Shown here: positions 20,920-29,737 of the stretch, piece after piece | How the letters are laid out: every line of letters starts with the position of its first letter | Position numbering within the stretch: the first letter of the stretch is position 1 | Virus record (IMG/VR): IMGVR_UViG_3300032284_000253 | Coordinates: 1 to 32,985 of that record | Direction: 5' to 3' (one strand) | Length of the DNA: 32,985 bases | Origin: a virus | Translations under genes and position numbers: made by a program | Notes under the pieces: generated by a model | Told to the model about the DNA's origin: nothing | The model's input: only the letters and a program-made list of their open reading frames with translations | The model's database searches: none

Positions 20920-23207
20920 TAGAACTTCCCATCCTGTTGATAACGATACCGCATTCTACCGATACGCCAGAAGCTACCAGTATCCATGCTTTCAATCTTG
21001 ATGGATACCAGACGGCCACGCAAACGAGGCGTTACATATTGAGTTGCCTCGGTAAGTGTAAATGGTCCAGCAACCTTCGGAGTATCACCAGCATAATCGC
21101 AATAGTAGAATGTCATCAGCAGGTTAGCTGTTTGGGTTCCGCCATAGTAGCCCCATTTCGCATCCGGCCAAACCTGATCTATGAACGTCAGCAGATCGCC
21201 ATCGTTCATTTCGAAGTAGCCGGTCTGGAAATACGAATCCATGGCAACGGGAGCGCCGCTGCTGTTTACAGCGTCCGTCGAAGTCTCATGCTGGACGATG
21301 TAGTACCCCGACCCACCGGGGACTTGGCCTGCCCCAATTGGAGCGCCAAGAACCGACTGGTTGATCCATGCTGTCCGCTGGAGAACCCCAAAGTCCCACT
21401 GCTGGAGGACTACGTTATATTTAACGTAATTGGTGATTTCGCCGCCGCCGCCGACTGTTGGGTAATACCAAGAGATTTCGCCAAACCGAGAGTTAGGAGC
21501 TACGCGGATCTTATCCAGATGGTTCGTATCAAGGTCCTGAAATATAACGTCCCAAATTGGGCAGATCACCGGCTCAACACCTGCCCCGGATAGCTTGAAA
21601 AACTGCGATTGGCTCATCCAATAAACAACACCATTCATCGAAATAGCAGCCTTTGCGCTAACCAGACCGCAGCCTGTTCCAATTTCGTTGAACTGATAAA
21701 CGTAAGGCAATCCGACATATTGCATCGCCCAAACAGCTAGATCAGTCCAAATCAACCCTTGTTGCGGGCCTTGAATAGCGCCGACAATCCGCGATCCCTT
21801 TGGAATGCGATATGATCCAGCTTGGTTAACGACCGTTCCAATCCACGATGTGTAGTCATTGATATCGCACCAGCGGATCAGAAGAGGGTCTTGGACGCCA
21901 TTAAACGTAGATCCATAAGCGATAATCTGCCTTTGCGGCATCGCAACAAACATGCCCTGATTGATAGGCGGGCAATTAGGGGCAATATTCGCAACAAGCT
22001 GGCCGGTGGTCGGAATCCATTCGTAAATAGCCCCACCAGTCGGACAAGCGATAAGAATCTGACCCCAGTTATCAAGCGACCAATCGGTTGTTGTAATCGG
22101 GGTTCCTGCGCTAGGCGATAGGGTGATGCCTGTGCCATACCCGCCGCGACCATAGCCGCCAATGCCATAGCCAGAACCTGCCGTAGCTGGACCGCTGCCG
22201 TAATAGAACAGATACCGAGCTTGATTGTTGTTGATGTAGTAAGAGTTTACAAAGATTGTTCCAACGACCGTTTGCGCTCCTGTTGTTGCATTTGCATAGG
22301 AAACGCTATTAGCCGTAGAAGCAGTTACCGTGAATGTCCCATTATACCCTGATGGCGTCACGCCAGAAACTGTAATGACGCTGCCGACCGGAATTGAATA
22401 TGTCCCAGCGAATGTTAGGGTTGCTGTAGTCCCCGTACCAGACGCGCCGGTTGTCGCAACGGTAGATGCTTTCGTCGCGGCATTAATTGAGAAATGGCCG
22501 GAGGTAGGTCCGACAGTCAGAATAGTGTAGTTCCCATATAGGGAAATTCCACCCAAATTAGTTTGGACAAGGATCGCAAAAGTATCTCCAACCGCATATG
22601 TGTTACCGGGGAAATATACATCAATAACAGGCGACCCATTTGTAAGTGTAAATTGAGGTACAACACCTCCGTTTACGACGGTAGAGGTCGCCGGAAGAGG
22701 GTTACCAAGCGTATCATGGGCAACAATACTAAACGTATTAGAGCTGACCGCTGTACATTGATACAAACCAGAAATGATATAACCATCAACAGCAATTGGA
22801 GTTTCAATAAAAACACTATCAAAATTGCTGATATTACTTCCAGTATCCGTTATATTTACAACTGAACTCCCGGTGGTAGTAGACAAGCTTACCGCAACAT
22901 TATGGGTAAATGTCTGCGGAGTAATGTCTTTTGCATTTCCGTTATTGATAACCGCTAGTTCGGCCTCAGATCCTACCGCTAGGTAGGCGTCGTTATTCAG
23001 CCCCTCCCATGCTAGAAGACTGCGTACAGGAGTAGCGAATGAGTTGGGGTAATAGAGAGTCCAGCCACCTAACTTTTGAACCAATCCAAAACCCTGCCGA
23101 TCAGGGATGAATCGGACCAGATTAGAATATGAGATAGCTGTTTCGTTGAGCGCAGACGTCCGGTTCTGATCGACGCCGGGGATAAGCTGCAAGGTAGCAT
23201 GGGGCAT
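20919..23207 (-). CDS. P22 gp10-like tail hub / DNA stabilisation protein
   Basis: A 762-residue virion protein. The N-terminal opening (GVDQNRTSALNETAISYSNLVRFIP followed by GGWTLYYP and LAWEGLNNDAYLAVGSEAEL) and the later WGQILIACPTGGAIYEW, RWCDINDYTSW and GLIWTDLAVWAMQYVG are typical of the beta-propeller stabilisation protein that closes the P22 portal and joins the tail. It is longer than P22 gp10 (about 470 residues). The extra length holds beta modules near residues 75-320, including GVTPSGYNGTFTV around residue 280. It follows the adaptor gene by three bases. Confidence 0.7.
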   Translation of the reverse strand: MPHATLQLIPGVDQNRTSALNETAISYSNLVRFIPDRQGFGLVQKLGGWTLYYPNSFATPVRSLLAWEGLNNDAYLAVGSEAELAVINNGNAKDITPQTFTHNVAVSLSTTTGSSVVNITDTGSNISNFDSVFIETPIAVDGYIISGLYQCTAVSSNTFSIVAHDTLGNPLPATSTVVNGGVVPQFTLTNGSPVIDVYFPGNTYAVGDTFAILVQTNLGGISLYGNYTILTVGPTSGHFSINAATKASTVATTGASGTGTTATLTFAGTYSIPVGSVITVSGVTPSGYNGTFTVTASTANSVSYANATTGAQTVVGTIFVNSYYINNNQARYLFYYGSGPATAGSGYGIGGYGRGGYGTGITLSPSAGTPITTTDWSLDNWGQILIACPTGGAIYEWIPTTGQLVANIAPNCPPINQGMFVAMPQRQIIAYGSTFNGVQDPLLIRWCDINDYTSWIGTVVNQAGSYRIPKGSRIVGAIQGPQQGLIWTDLAVWAMQYVGLPYVYQFNEIGTGCGLVSAKAAISMNGVVYWMSQSQFFKLSGAGVEPVICPIWDVIFQDLDTNHLDKIRVAPNSRFGEISWYYPTVGGGGEITNYVKYNVVLQQWDFGVLQRTAWINQSVLGAPIGAGQVPGGSGYYIVQHETSTDAVNSSGAPVAMDSYFQTGYFEMNDGDLLTFIDQVWPDAKWGYYGGTQTANLLMTFYYCDYAGDTPKVAGPFTLTEATQYVTPRLRGRLVSIKIESMDTGSFWRIGRMRYRYQQDGKF

Positions 23208-23210
23208 GGA

Positions 23211-23927
23211 TTACCCCCGCGTCGGTGAAGCGACAACAGCCGGGGACATCGAAGTCCATCCGCCAGCTTGGAACTTCTTGCGAGCCTCTTCCACCATGGC
23301 CCCCTTCAACAGGGTCTGATACTGCCCCTCATAGCTTTGAGCCATAGCCGGGTCGTCAGATTGCCTTCCGAAATTGCGCTGATACCCCGAAATGTAGATC
23401 ATGGACGCCATAATCATCAGATCCGGCAGGTATAGGCTAATGAAGGTCGTAGGGTTAGACGCCGAAAGGCTAGCCGGTCTAATAGTTCCAACGATTTCAA
23501 GATTATAGTTGTTATCAGGCCATGGCCCAACGATGAACGTGCTTTGGTCAAGCATGGCAAAATAGCTAGGAACAGAGTTCCCCGCTACGCTGTTATAGAC
23601 AACATCAAGAAACTCCTTGGTTGTCGGGATCAATGCCTGACGAGTATTTGTATCAGGGTTAACCGCCCCGGCTGGCGTAATGACATTCACTTCCTGAATA
23701 GTCACGAATTGGGAAGCTGGGACTGAAACCTTCCGGTTGCCTGCGGTCAGCGCATAGCTCGTGTTGGTTGTAACCGTTGAAAGAAAATCCAGATCGCGGC
23801 ACATCCTATTTTCTGAATAGGTAATGGCTTGCGGAAGAATAATCTGAAAATTCGGGTCGGTTGGATCGACCACGGTCAAAGTCGCAATTTGGGTTACATA
23901 GTCGCTGTAAGTAAGGCCAGTGGTCAT
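23211..23927 (-). CDS. Phage adaptor (head-tail connector) protein
   Basis: A 238-residue protein. The helical N-terminus (SDYVTQIATLTVVDPTDPNF, then LPQAITYSENRMCRDLDFL), a middle beta part (SYALTAGNRKVSVPASQFVT) and the C-terminal helices (PDLMIMASMIYISGYQRNFG) are the pattern of phage adaptor proteins that sit under the portal. It directly precedes the gp10-like gene, as expected for an adaptor-hub pair. A ribosome site GAGGG precedes the ATG. A second adaptor-type protein is encoded at 32142-32834, so this phage has two components of this class. Confidence 0.7.
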   Translation of the reverse strand: MTTGLTYSDYVTQIATLTVVDPTDPNFQIILPQAITYSENRMCRDLDFLSTVTTNTSYALTAGNRKVSVPASQFVTIQEVNVITPAGAVNPDTNTRQALIPTTKEFLDVVYNSVAGNSVPSYFAMLDQSTFIVGPWPDNNYNLEIVGTIRPASLSASNPTTFISLYLPDLMIMASMIYISGYQRNFGRQSDDPAMAQSYEGQYQTLLKGAMVEEARKKFQAGGWTSMSPAVVASPTRG

Positions 23928-23961
23928 TTCGCCCTCACAAGTGGCTCAATTTACCCTATTC

Positions 23962-24153
23962 CTAGCCTTTACACCAGCCGTCCCTGCGGGCGTTATTCTG
24001 CTTAACTTCCAGAATAGTACGGTCTGTATCCTTTGGCGCCCAGCTTACCGGCCTCCACTGGGTACAAACTGCTTCATTCGTGACGCTCGTGGCTGTCCGG
24101 ATCGCGCAGCCGGGAAGGGTCAATAGGAATATTGTTAGCAGCATCAGTCGCAT
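23962..24153 (-). CDS. Rz1-like outer-membrane spanin lipoprotein
   Basis: A 63-residue protein with a classic lipoprotein signal: a short hydrophobic helix MRLMLLTIFLLT followed by the lipobox LPGC with C16 as the lipid-bearing residue. The mature part is small and ends with charged residues, typical of o-spanins. The ATG at 24153 has GGAGG upstream. Eighty bases of the gene lie in another frame inside the i-spanin gene, the overlapped Rz/Rz1 arrangement known from lambda-like lysis cassettes. Together the pair would fuse inner and outer membranes in the last lysis step, which implies a Gram-negative host. Confidence 0.75.
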   Translation of the reverse strand: MRLMLLTIFLLTLPGCAIRTATSVTNEAVCTQWRPVSWAPKDTDRTILEVKQNNARRDGWCKG

Positions 24154-24307
24154 CTCTGATCCTCCGCAAGGCGTCTTCCGCAGCAGTGGCACGTACATCG
24201 GCCTGAGCATCATGCCGGACCTTTATATACATACCAGCAGCTAAAAGGGTCACTACAGCCGCGATAGCGGCATACCGACCAATCGGTGTGAGCAGGAAGG
24301 CGATCAT
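24074..24307 (-). CDS. Rz-like inner-membrane spanin
   Basis: A 77-residue protein with an N-terminal membrane span (TPIGRYAAIAAVVTLLAAGMY) and a periplasmic helical part (AQADVRATAAEDALRRIRDATDAA), then a short proline-containing C-terminus. This matches the i-spanin half of a spanin pair, although it is shorter than lambda Rz. The ATG at 24307 overlaps the endolysin stop as ATGA, with AGGAGG upstream. It encodes the first part of the o-spanin gene in another frame. Confidence 0.7.
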   Translation of the reverse strand: MIAFLLTPIGRYAAIAAVVTLLAAGMYIKVRHDAQADVRATAAEDALRRIRDATDAANNIPIDPSRLRDPDSHERHE

Positions 24308-25026
24308 GCCCCCTCCTCTTGAAGCCGCTTGGAACGCCAATACCAGATAGCCGCAGCAGCCCCCACAATAATGACAAGTACCCAGAAGGAGGGCTTGTGC
24401 AGAAGCTCTAGAAGGGCGCTCATTGTGTCGTTGGCCTGCTGAACCTGATCAACAACCTGCGATGCAGCGCCAGCAGATGCCAATGCGCCCGAGATAGCGG
24501 CGGTATTACCTTCCTTCGACTGTGCCATGCTCTTGCTGGGAGTGGGCAGGTCGGGTTCGGCTGAGCTTTCTTCTTCATTCGGAGCTTCCGTGCCATGGGC
24601 TTTGGCGAACATGGCCGCTTCAGCGTGGCGACGGCGGGTCAATCCGGGGAGGGAACGGCCACCAGCCTTGTCCCATTTCAGAAATTCGGATGGAACCTGA
24701 TTGAACTGTCCAGCGTTTACCTTCTTCAGAAGGGTGGACTTAGCCAAGTTACCCAGACCAACGTTAAACGCAAAGCTGACAAGGGCGTCGAACTGGCACT
24801 GTTCAAGCTGGACCTTGACTAGATTGGTAACGCCCGTTTCAAACTTTGAAATATCTCGGTCAAACCTATCCATGGCTTCTTGCTGAGTAATGACCTGACC
24901 CGGTTGAACAGTTGGATAGGTTGAACCAACACCAATCGTCCATACACCAACGGAGTCTTGATAGGCTTTGAGCCTAACTCCTTCAAAGCCAACAATAAAA
25001 TCTTTTGCAGTTTGATCTATTTTCAT
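24304..25026 (-). CDS. GH24 endolysin with C-terminal membrane segment
   Basis: A 240-residue lysozyme that would cut the glycan backbone of peptidoglycan at the end of infection. E15, D24 and T30 (FEGVRLKAYQDSVGVWTIGVG) have exactly the spacing of the T4 lysozyme triad E11-D20-T26. The catalytic domain covers about residues 1-150 and ends with GRSLPGLTRRRHAEAAMF. After an acidic linker there is a second part with a hydrophobic segment (PSFWVLVIIVGAAAAIWYW, near residues 213-231) and a short basic tail. No N-terminal signal is present, so the C-terminal span probably tethers the enzyme to the inner membrane. TGATG overlaps the holin candidate. Confidence 0.88.
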   Translation of the reverse strand: MKIDQTAKDFIVGFEGVRLKAYQDSVGVWTIGVGSTYPTVQPGQVITQQEAMDRFDRDISKFETGVTNLVKVQLEQCQFDALVSFAFNVGLGNLAKSTLLKKVNAGQFNQVPSEFLKWDKAGGRSLPGLTRRRHAEAAMFAKAHGTEAPNEEESSAEPDLPTPSKSMAQSKEGNTAAISGALASAGAASQVVDQVQQANDTMSALLELLHKPSFWVLVIIVGAAAAIWYWRSKRLQEEGA

Positions 25027-25259
25027 CACTTGTCCGCCTTATGGTCTAGTTTGTCGTATATGCGTTGGAACATATCTTCTATATGCTTCATAGTATTGGA
25101 AAAATCGTCTTTGCTGACATACGATTTAGGGAGATCAACTTCCAGTTCATGAAGATCCACCTGTAGTCTTTGAGTGGCTTCCCAAATGGATCTCCCAACC
25201 CACCCTATAACGGCCAGCATCGCACCGCCGATCAAGTTTATGGTCGTCTGTGCATCCAT
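25026..25259 (-). CDS. Small membrane protein, holin candidate
   Basis: A 77-residue protein with one membrane span near the N-terminus (INLIGGAMLAVIGWVGRSIW) and a charged helical C-terminus (DDFSNTMKHIEDMFQRIYDKLDHKADK). It directly precedes the endolysin with a one-base overlap, the usual place of a holin or antiholin. The ATG at 25259 was chosen because a frame from 25397 would run through the end of the upstream gene. Holin activity is inferred from position and topology. Confidence 0.6.
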   Translation of the reverse strand: MDAQTTINLIGGAMLAVIGWVGRSIWEATQRLQVDLHELEVDLPKSYVSKDDFSNTMKHIEDMFQRIYDKLDHKADK

Positions 25260-25275
25260 TTTAGCACCCCAGCCG

Positions 25276-26466
25276 TCAAGTTTGGTTCCATTCGGTAACC
25301 ACGTTAGTGGATGATCCCAAAGATACCAGATTGTTGAAGTTTTTGAAAACGTTCCCAAAAACTTGAACATTCTGGCCGTTTGAGATGACGATGGCAATAT
25401 CTCCGCTAGGAGTTACATTTGCAATATTGTTTGAAACCATGACGTTACAAATTAACTGGTTTTGCTGACCAGCCCAGAATACATTGTTTGACGGTCCAAA
25501 AATGTAATTATTTGTAAATTGAAGTCCGCTTTTTAGTTGTACGCCATTGGATACAGAAACAGATGCGCCCCTTGCGCTATCCGTTGCTCGGAAGGACGCG
25601 AAGTTGCAATTTGTAATCTTGACAACTTGTTCAACCGTGCCGCCAATGTTTACGCCTGACCAACAGGCATCGAACTGGCAACCATCAAAACAATAGGGGC
25701 CACTACCGGCATAGCCAGAACCGCCGATGATAGAGCATCCTGTGCCATACCCCCACGCCTGAATGCCATCCAGAACGACCCAATCGCACCCACCCAGAAA
25801 AACAGCTTGGCCGTAGCGGGAGACCCAATCAATCAGGCCGCATTTGGGGTTGTATGGATTAATCTGTCCCGCATTGAAGTTGCAGTCTTCTATGGTTGCC
25901 CAGTCAGCAATGAAATCAGCCGCAATCCCAATCGAAAGCGGTGATCCAACGCAGCCCGAAATCCGTAGGTTTGCGGAACTCAGATTGCCCCCCAAAGACC
26001 CACGCGCATCAATGGCGAAGTAGCTTTTGAAGAAGTAGCAATCGGCAATCCTCTGGTTCAAATTCCCATATACAGGATCGCAGATTTGGACTGTTGAACC
26101 CCACTCAATCGGGGATGCCAAATCCGGAAGCTGGTCAGGATAATCAAACCCAACATTCTCAATAGCCGCTCCAGACCGCAATATAACAGCCGCACTATCT
26201 GAGTGGTTGGCAGAGTTGCCACCTGACCCCCAGTGAACCTCTATGATTGAGCCACCTGAGATGCGACCGGGGTTTGCCCAGACGTAGGCAACTTTCCCCG
26301 TGCCAAAAAGGCAAACGTTTGTCTGGACTACAATCTGGCTCTGAACCAGATACCGGCCCGCCTTCAGGATGACATTGCCACCCCCAGCCGCCGCTACAGA
26401 GCCAATGGCTGCATTGATGTTAGGGGCATCATCGCCAAGCCCAGAAGGAGAAACGGTCAGGTTCAT
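25276..26466 (-). CDS. Right-handed beta-helix (pectate-lyase-like) tailspike protein
   Basis: A 396-residue protein with the layout of a phage beta-helix spike. The opening APNINAAIGSVAAAGGGNVILKAGRYL is the pectate-lyase-like start (D-A-x-x-A-I, G-G-G, P/A-G-x-Y). Repeated rungs follow, such as RISGCVGSPLSIGI, TIEDCNFNAGQ, FDGCQFDACWSGVNI, KITNCNFASFR and FTNNYIFGPSNNV. Beta-helix spikes bind and often cleave surface polysaccharide; I cannot pick out catalytic residues. The ATG overlaps the glycosyltransferase stop as ATGA. No separate trimerisation or chaperone domain is visible at the C-terminus. Confidence 0.75.
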   Translation of the reverse strand: MNLTVSPSGLGDDAPNINAAIGSVAAAGGGNVILKAGRYLVQSQIVVQTNVCLFGTGKVAYVWANPGRISGGSIIEVHWGSGGNSANHSDSAAVILRSGAAIENVGFDYPDQLPDLASPIEWGSTVQICDPVYGNLNQRIADCYFFKSYFAIDARGSLGGNLSSANLRISGCVGSPLSIGIAADFIADWATIEDCNFNAGQINPYNPKCGLIDWVSRYGQAVFLGGCDWVVLDGIQAWGYGTGCSIIGGSGYAGSGPYCFDGCQFDACWSGVNIGGTVEQVVKITNCNFASFRATDSARGASVSVSNGVQLKSGLQFTNNYIFGPSNNVFWAGQQNQLICNVMVSNNIANVTPSGDIAIVISNGQNVQVFGNVFKNFNNLVSLGSSTNVVTEWNQT

Positions 26467-27539
26467 TCTGCGGCTTCCTTCTGAATGGGCGGGTTCCGGT
26501 ACCATTCAAGATTTTTGATAAATCGCTTGTTTTCCGGTTCATATGATAGAGCAAGTTCGCCCTGACGGATAGCTTCGTCCGGCATCCCAAGATACCAAGC
26601 AGACAATGCAGCCAAGTCATGCGGCATTGCACCAAAGAACTCAGGCCCCTCCATATATTGGAAAGTCCTGTGTTCAATCCGCAAGGCACGCTTTGCCATG
26701 GCATAGCATTCTTCCCAACGGTGCTGACGGTGCATGAACATGGACAGGTCGCACCATGGATCGCGCATCCAGCCAGCCTCTCCACAAGCCGCCAGATACC
26801 ACTTCTCAGCTTCTCCGGGGTTGTTAAGAGCCTCATAAGAGCGGCCCATTAACCGCATGGCGTAGCCGCGCTCAGCGTTCCAAGTCGCTTCCGGCATTGC
26901 CAAATACTTGTTGAAGGCCGCTATAGCCTTTTCGTGCTGACCATAGAAGGAAAGTTCACGGGCATAATAAAGGGCATTGCGGGGGCAGTGCGGGTCTTCC
27001 TGAACGGACAGTTCCAGAAGGGGGAGATACTGCCCACGGCTCTTTGTAGGGTCTGGCAAGTGCCTAACCAGAAGCTTGTCAGTATCGGACCAAACTTCCG
27101 GGCACCTGCCATCCGGGATAACCCGCTCATGGACCGGGTGATGCCACAAATACCCATTGCGGGCATGAACCTTTTCAGACTTGAAGATAACCCCATTGCT
27201 CCAATCGAACGTATACCGCATCCGAGTGGTATCCGCCTTCCAGCACCGTTCGATCTCATCCCTCCAGCCGGGTTCTAGAACTTCATCCAAGTCCAGAGCA
27301 ACGCAAACATCAACGTCAGCGGGAACCAAAGCAAGAACAGCATTGCGAGCAACGTCGAACCTAAAAGGACGAACAGTGATGTCATAAACAGTGGCACCAC
27401 AAGTCCACGCAATGTCCGATGTTCCATCTGTTGATCCCGTATCTCCAATAATAATCAAATCAGCGTCTTTGGCCGAGTTACAAAAACGTTCAGCGAACTG
27501 GGCTTCGTCCTTGCTTATAGCATACACAGCGATCTTCAT
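26463..27539 (-). CDS. Family 2 glycosyltransferase with TPR-like C-terminus
   Basis: A 358-residue enzyme. The N-terminal half is a GT-A fold: KIAVYAISKDEAQF, the nucleotide-sugar loop IGDTGSTDGT (residues 31-40) and the metal-binding DLDE (83-86), followed by WHHPVHERV. The C-terminal half (about 190-350) has TPR-like helical repeats, for example NALYYARELSFYGQHEKAIAAF and ALSAWYLGMPDEAIRQGELAL. Such GT2-TPR proteins transfer sugars to proteins or surface polymers. It lies among fibre genes, so a fibre or the Gly-Pro-Thr collagen-like protein is a possible substrate; alternatively it alters host surface sugars. Good ribosome site (AGGGGAT). Confidence 0.82.
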   Translation of the reverse strand: MKIAVYAISKDEAQFAERFCNSAKDADLIIIGDTGSTDGTSDIAWTCGATVYDITVRPFRFDVARNAVLALVPADVDVCVALDLDEVLEPGWRDEIERCWKADTTRMRYTFDWSNGVIFKSEKVHARNGYLWHHPVHERVIPDGRCPEVWSDTDKLLVRHLPDPTKSRGQYLPLLELSVQEDPHCPRNALYYARELSFYGQHEKAIAAFNKYLAMPEATWNAERGYAMRLMGRSYEALNNPGEAEKWYLAACGEAGWMRDPWCDLSMFMHRQHRWEECYAMAKRALRIEHRTFQYMEGPEFFGAMPHDLAALSAWYLGMPDEAIRQGELALSYEPENKRFIKNLEWYRNPPIQKEAAE

Positions 27540-27575
27540 AATTCATCCCCTAAACCACTTCTTCAGATATTCAGG

Positions 27576-27665
27576 TCAGTTACATCCGTGCCAATGGTTT
27601 GAGACACCACATGATGAATATATGCTCTTACCATTGGGAATGTAGCAGGCGAGGATGGGGATCAT
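27576..27665 (-). CDS. Possible 29-residue peptide filling a gap
   Basis: A very short frame starting at an ATG that overlaps the lectin-like fibre stop as ATGA and ending 36 bases before the glycosyltransferase gene. The peptide (MIPILACYIPNGKSIYSS, then CGVSNHWHGCN) has four cysteines and two histidines, an unusual density. It fills most of the 122-base gap. It could be real by translational coupling, or chance. Confidence 0.3.
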   Translation of the reverse strand: MIPILACYIPNGKSIYSSCGVSNHWHGCN

Positions 27666-29737
27666 AGTGGTGCGCCAAGTTTTACTTTGTCGGATAACAT
27701 AGTGTCAGGCAGGCGGATATTGTAAAACGCGGCGCGGGAGTACCAGCCGTCGGCGGGGGCGCCACCGTTCACACTGCCCAGATAGAACGTGGAAGTCCAT
27801 GTCGGCGCGGTCGTGTCGGTCGTTACCGCAACCCCCGTATTAATGATTGAACGCCCACCAGAACTCCACGCAAGAGCGGCGCGGTTCTGGTTTGTCCAAG
27901 TCGCCCCGGTATTCCCAAACAGCGTGCCGGTGCCAATATTTGTTCCTGAACCGATAATGAACAGGGTCGTTTGAGTACTGGACCCAATCAGACGCCGGTT
28001 AGCGCTATCTGTCGCGGCCTCCTGCGTCGTCTCCACCAACGCCGTCCCCTGTGAACTTGCTAAGATTGTCGCAGGAGTTCCCGTAATTGTTGCTATGTCA
28101 GCAGCGCGGGTTAGGGAAGATCCATATGTTGGTATGGCAGATGAGGCGGTTTGGGAGAAGGAGGAAAGGAGTTCGAGTTGGGGGAGGCCGATGCGTAGAG
28201 TGATATCTATTGCTTGCCCGGTTGTCACGCCAAACGCAACGCAAGGATAAGCGGCGGTCGTTGTAGATGCGGAAAAAGAAGACGTACCCGTATATCGTGT
28301 AAGGGTCGTTGTAATGGAGCCGATTGTGGTATTATTTGACGCGACAAACGCCCCTGTATTAAGCTGCTGTATATTTAGAATAAAGGAACCAACATTTGTT
28401 GCTGTGCCACCCGAACGCTTCAGAAAATAACTTGAATTCCAAGACTGCGACCCAGATGCTGGAACTGCCGTATTGGACTCAACAAATACCTGCACACCTT
28501 GTGAAATTGTTCCAGTTGGAAGCCCAGCAACTCGAAACTCGAGATAATTAATCCCATTCTCAGTGCCAGAACCAACAACAGATGACCCTAATCCACTAAC
28601 GCCATTAAAATAGATAACCCAATTTGTTGGCGGTGTTCCCTGTGAGAGACCACTGACGCTTGCTCCAGTGACACTATCTGTGCGGCTTGTTGAAGTGACG
28701 TAAGAGAATGATGTTGATGCCACAACAGCAGAAACAACAAATGTCCCGTTGTATTCAGACGCATTGGTGCCTGTTGCACCAGTGATTGTGACAAGATCAC
28801 CAACCGAGAAATTGTGCGTTGCCATTGCCGCTACAGCAGTCGCAGAGGCTGTGCGGGAAATGGTAATTCCAGAGCCAGTCGCGCGAGCAGTTCCTGCAAC
28901 CGCCCCCTGCATCGTATTGTTACGAATGCTATTTGTTCGCGCACCTTCCAGCAACAATCCTTTTGCTGCAAGCGTAGATGGATTGTAGTCGAAACGGGGG
29001 CCGTAATAGGCGGCAGAAGTCGTCGCAGGCATGTCCGTGATGGTGGACTGCGCGGCGGTGACAAGTGATAGTTGCGGCAATATAATGCGAAGCGTTACGT
29101 CTATCGCAAGGCTGCCAGCGTTAAATTGAATGTTGAGTGTTGGATAAATATAGGCTGTAGTCGCCTGATTAAGCGTTTGTTGTGTTTGGAAGTTTGCAGG
29201 CGTGCTAGTCAGCGACCCCTTGATGTCGCTACCCGGCAATGTCGCAAGATAAGTTCCGCCACTGTTCTGCATATTGATGGCAAGATAGATTTGCGTAATA
29301 TTCGAAATAGACCCAGACACTAGAGAAACATAAGACCCAGAAATCCAATTTTGAGCATTGACCGCCGCAACTTGGGACAAACTTTCAAACTGGATATATG
29401 CTGTTCCGGAAGATGAAGTTGTTCCAAACACACGTAAGTCTATATAGGTTCCTTGAGATACGGTCCCTGTTCCAATGACTGACGAAGAAAGGCCGCTAAG
29501 ACCTCCAATAGACCAATTGTTAGGTAAAGTACCGGGCGTTCCCGCTGAAGCACCAGACATGCTGTTATTGCGAATCTGATTATTAGGCGCATAAAAAAGA
29601 TTACCGGAAGAATTGAAATAGGTTGCATTGCCAGCACGAGAAAACGAAATCCAAGACGGAAGAGCCGTTGCGCCGAGAAAGTTATAGCTAGCGGTCGGGC
29701 AGATAGAGTTTGTATTGTATGGTATCGTGACGCTCAT
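27662..29737 (-). CDS. Fibre or lectin-like receptor-binding protein with duplicated module
   Basis: A 691-residue beta-rich protein. It contains two related modules, about residues 50-225 and 267-520. Each starts with IRNNSM or IRNNTM, carries a NNW or TNW motif, and ends with RIILPQLSLV or RIGLPQLELL, as in carbohydrate-binding modules of phage fibres. The second copy is interrupted near residues 290-350 by an extra domain (FSVGDLVTITGATG, YNGTFVVSAV). The C-terminal 170 residues (TLFIIGSG, ADGWYSRAAFYNIRLPDTML) look like a concanavalin/LamG-type lectin fold. It overlaps the collagen-like gene by one base (TGATG style) and probably binds host glycans. Confidence 0.75.
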   Translation of the reverse strand: MSVTIPYNTNSICPTASYNFLGATALPSWISFSRAGNATYFNSSGNLFYAPNNQIRNNSMSGASAGTPGTLPNNWSIGGLSGLSSSVIGTGTVSQGTYIDLRVFGTTSSSGTAYIQFESLSQVAAVNAQNWISGSYVSLVSGSISNITQIYLAINMQNSGGTYLATLPGSDIKGSLTSTPANFQTQQTLNQATTAYIYPTLNIQFNAGSLAIDVTLRIILPQLSLVTAAQSTITDMPATTSAAYYGPRFDYNPSTLAAKGLLLEGARTNSIRNNTMQGAVAGTARATGSGITISRTASATAVAAMATHNFSVGDLVTITGATGTNASEYNGTFVVSAVVASTSFSYVTSTSRTDSVTGASVSGLSQGTPPTNWVIYFNGVSGLGSSVVGSGTENGINYLEFRVAGLPTGTISQGVQVFVESNTAVPASGSQSWNSSYFLKRSGGTATNVGSFILNIQQLNTGAFVASNNTTIGSITTTLTRYTGTSSFSASTTTAAYPCVAFGVTTGQAIDITLRIGLPQLELLSSFSQTASSAIPTYGSSLTRAADIATITGTPATILASSQGTALVETTQEAATDSANRRLIGSSTQTTLFIIGSGTNIGTGTLFGNTGATWTNQNRAALAWSSGGRSIINTGVAVTTDTTAPTWTSTFYLGSVNGGAPADGWYSRAAFYNIRLPDTMLSDKVKLGAPL

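Noticed and set aside
25260-25397. N-terminal extension of the holin candidate
   Set aside because: It runs through the end of the beta-helix gene in another frame and would place a long polar stretch before the membrane span.
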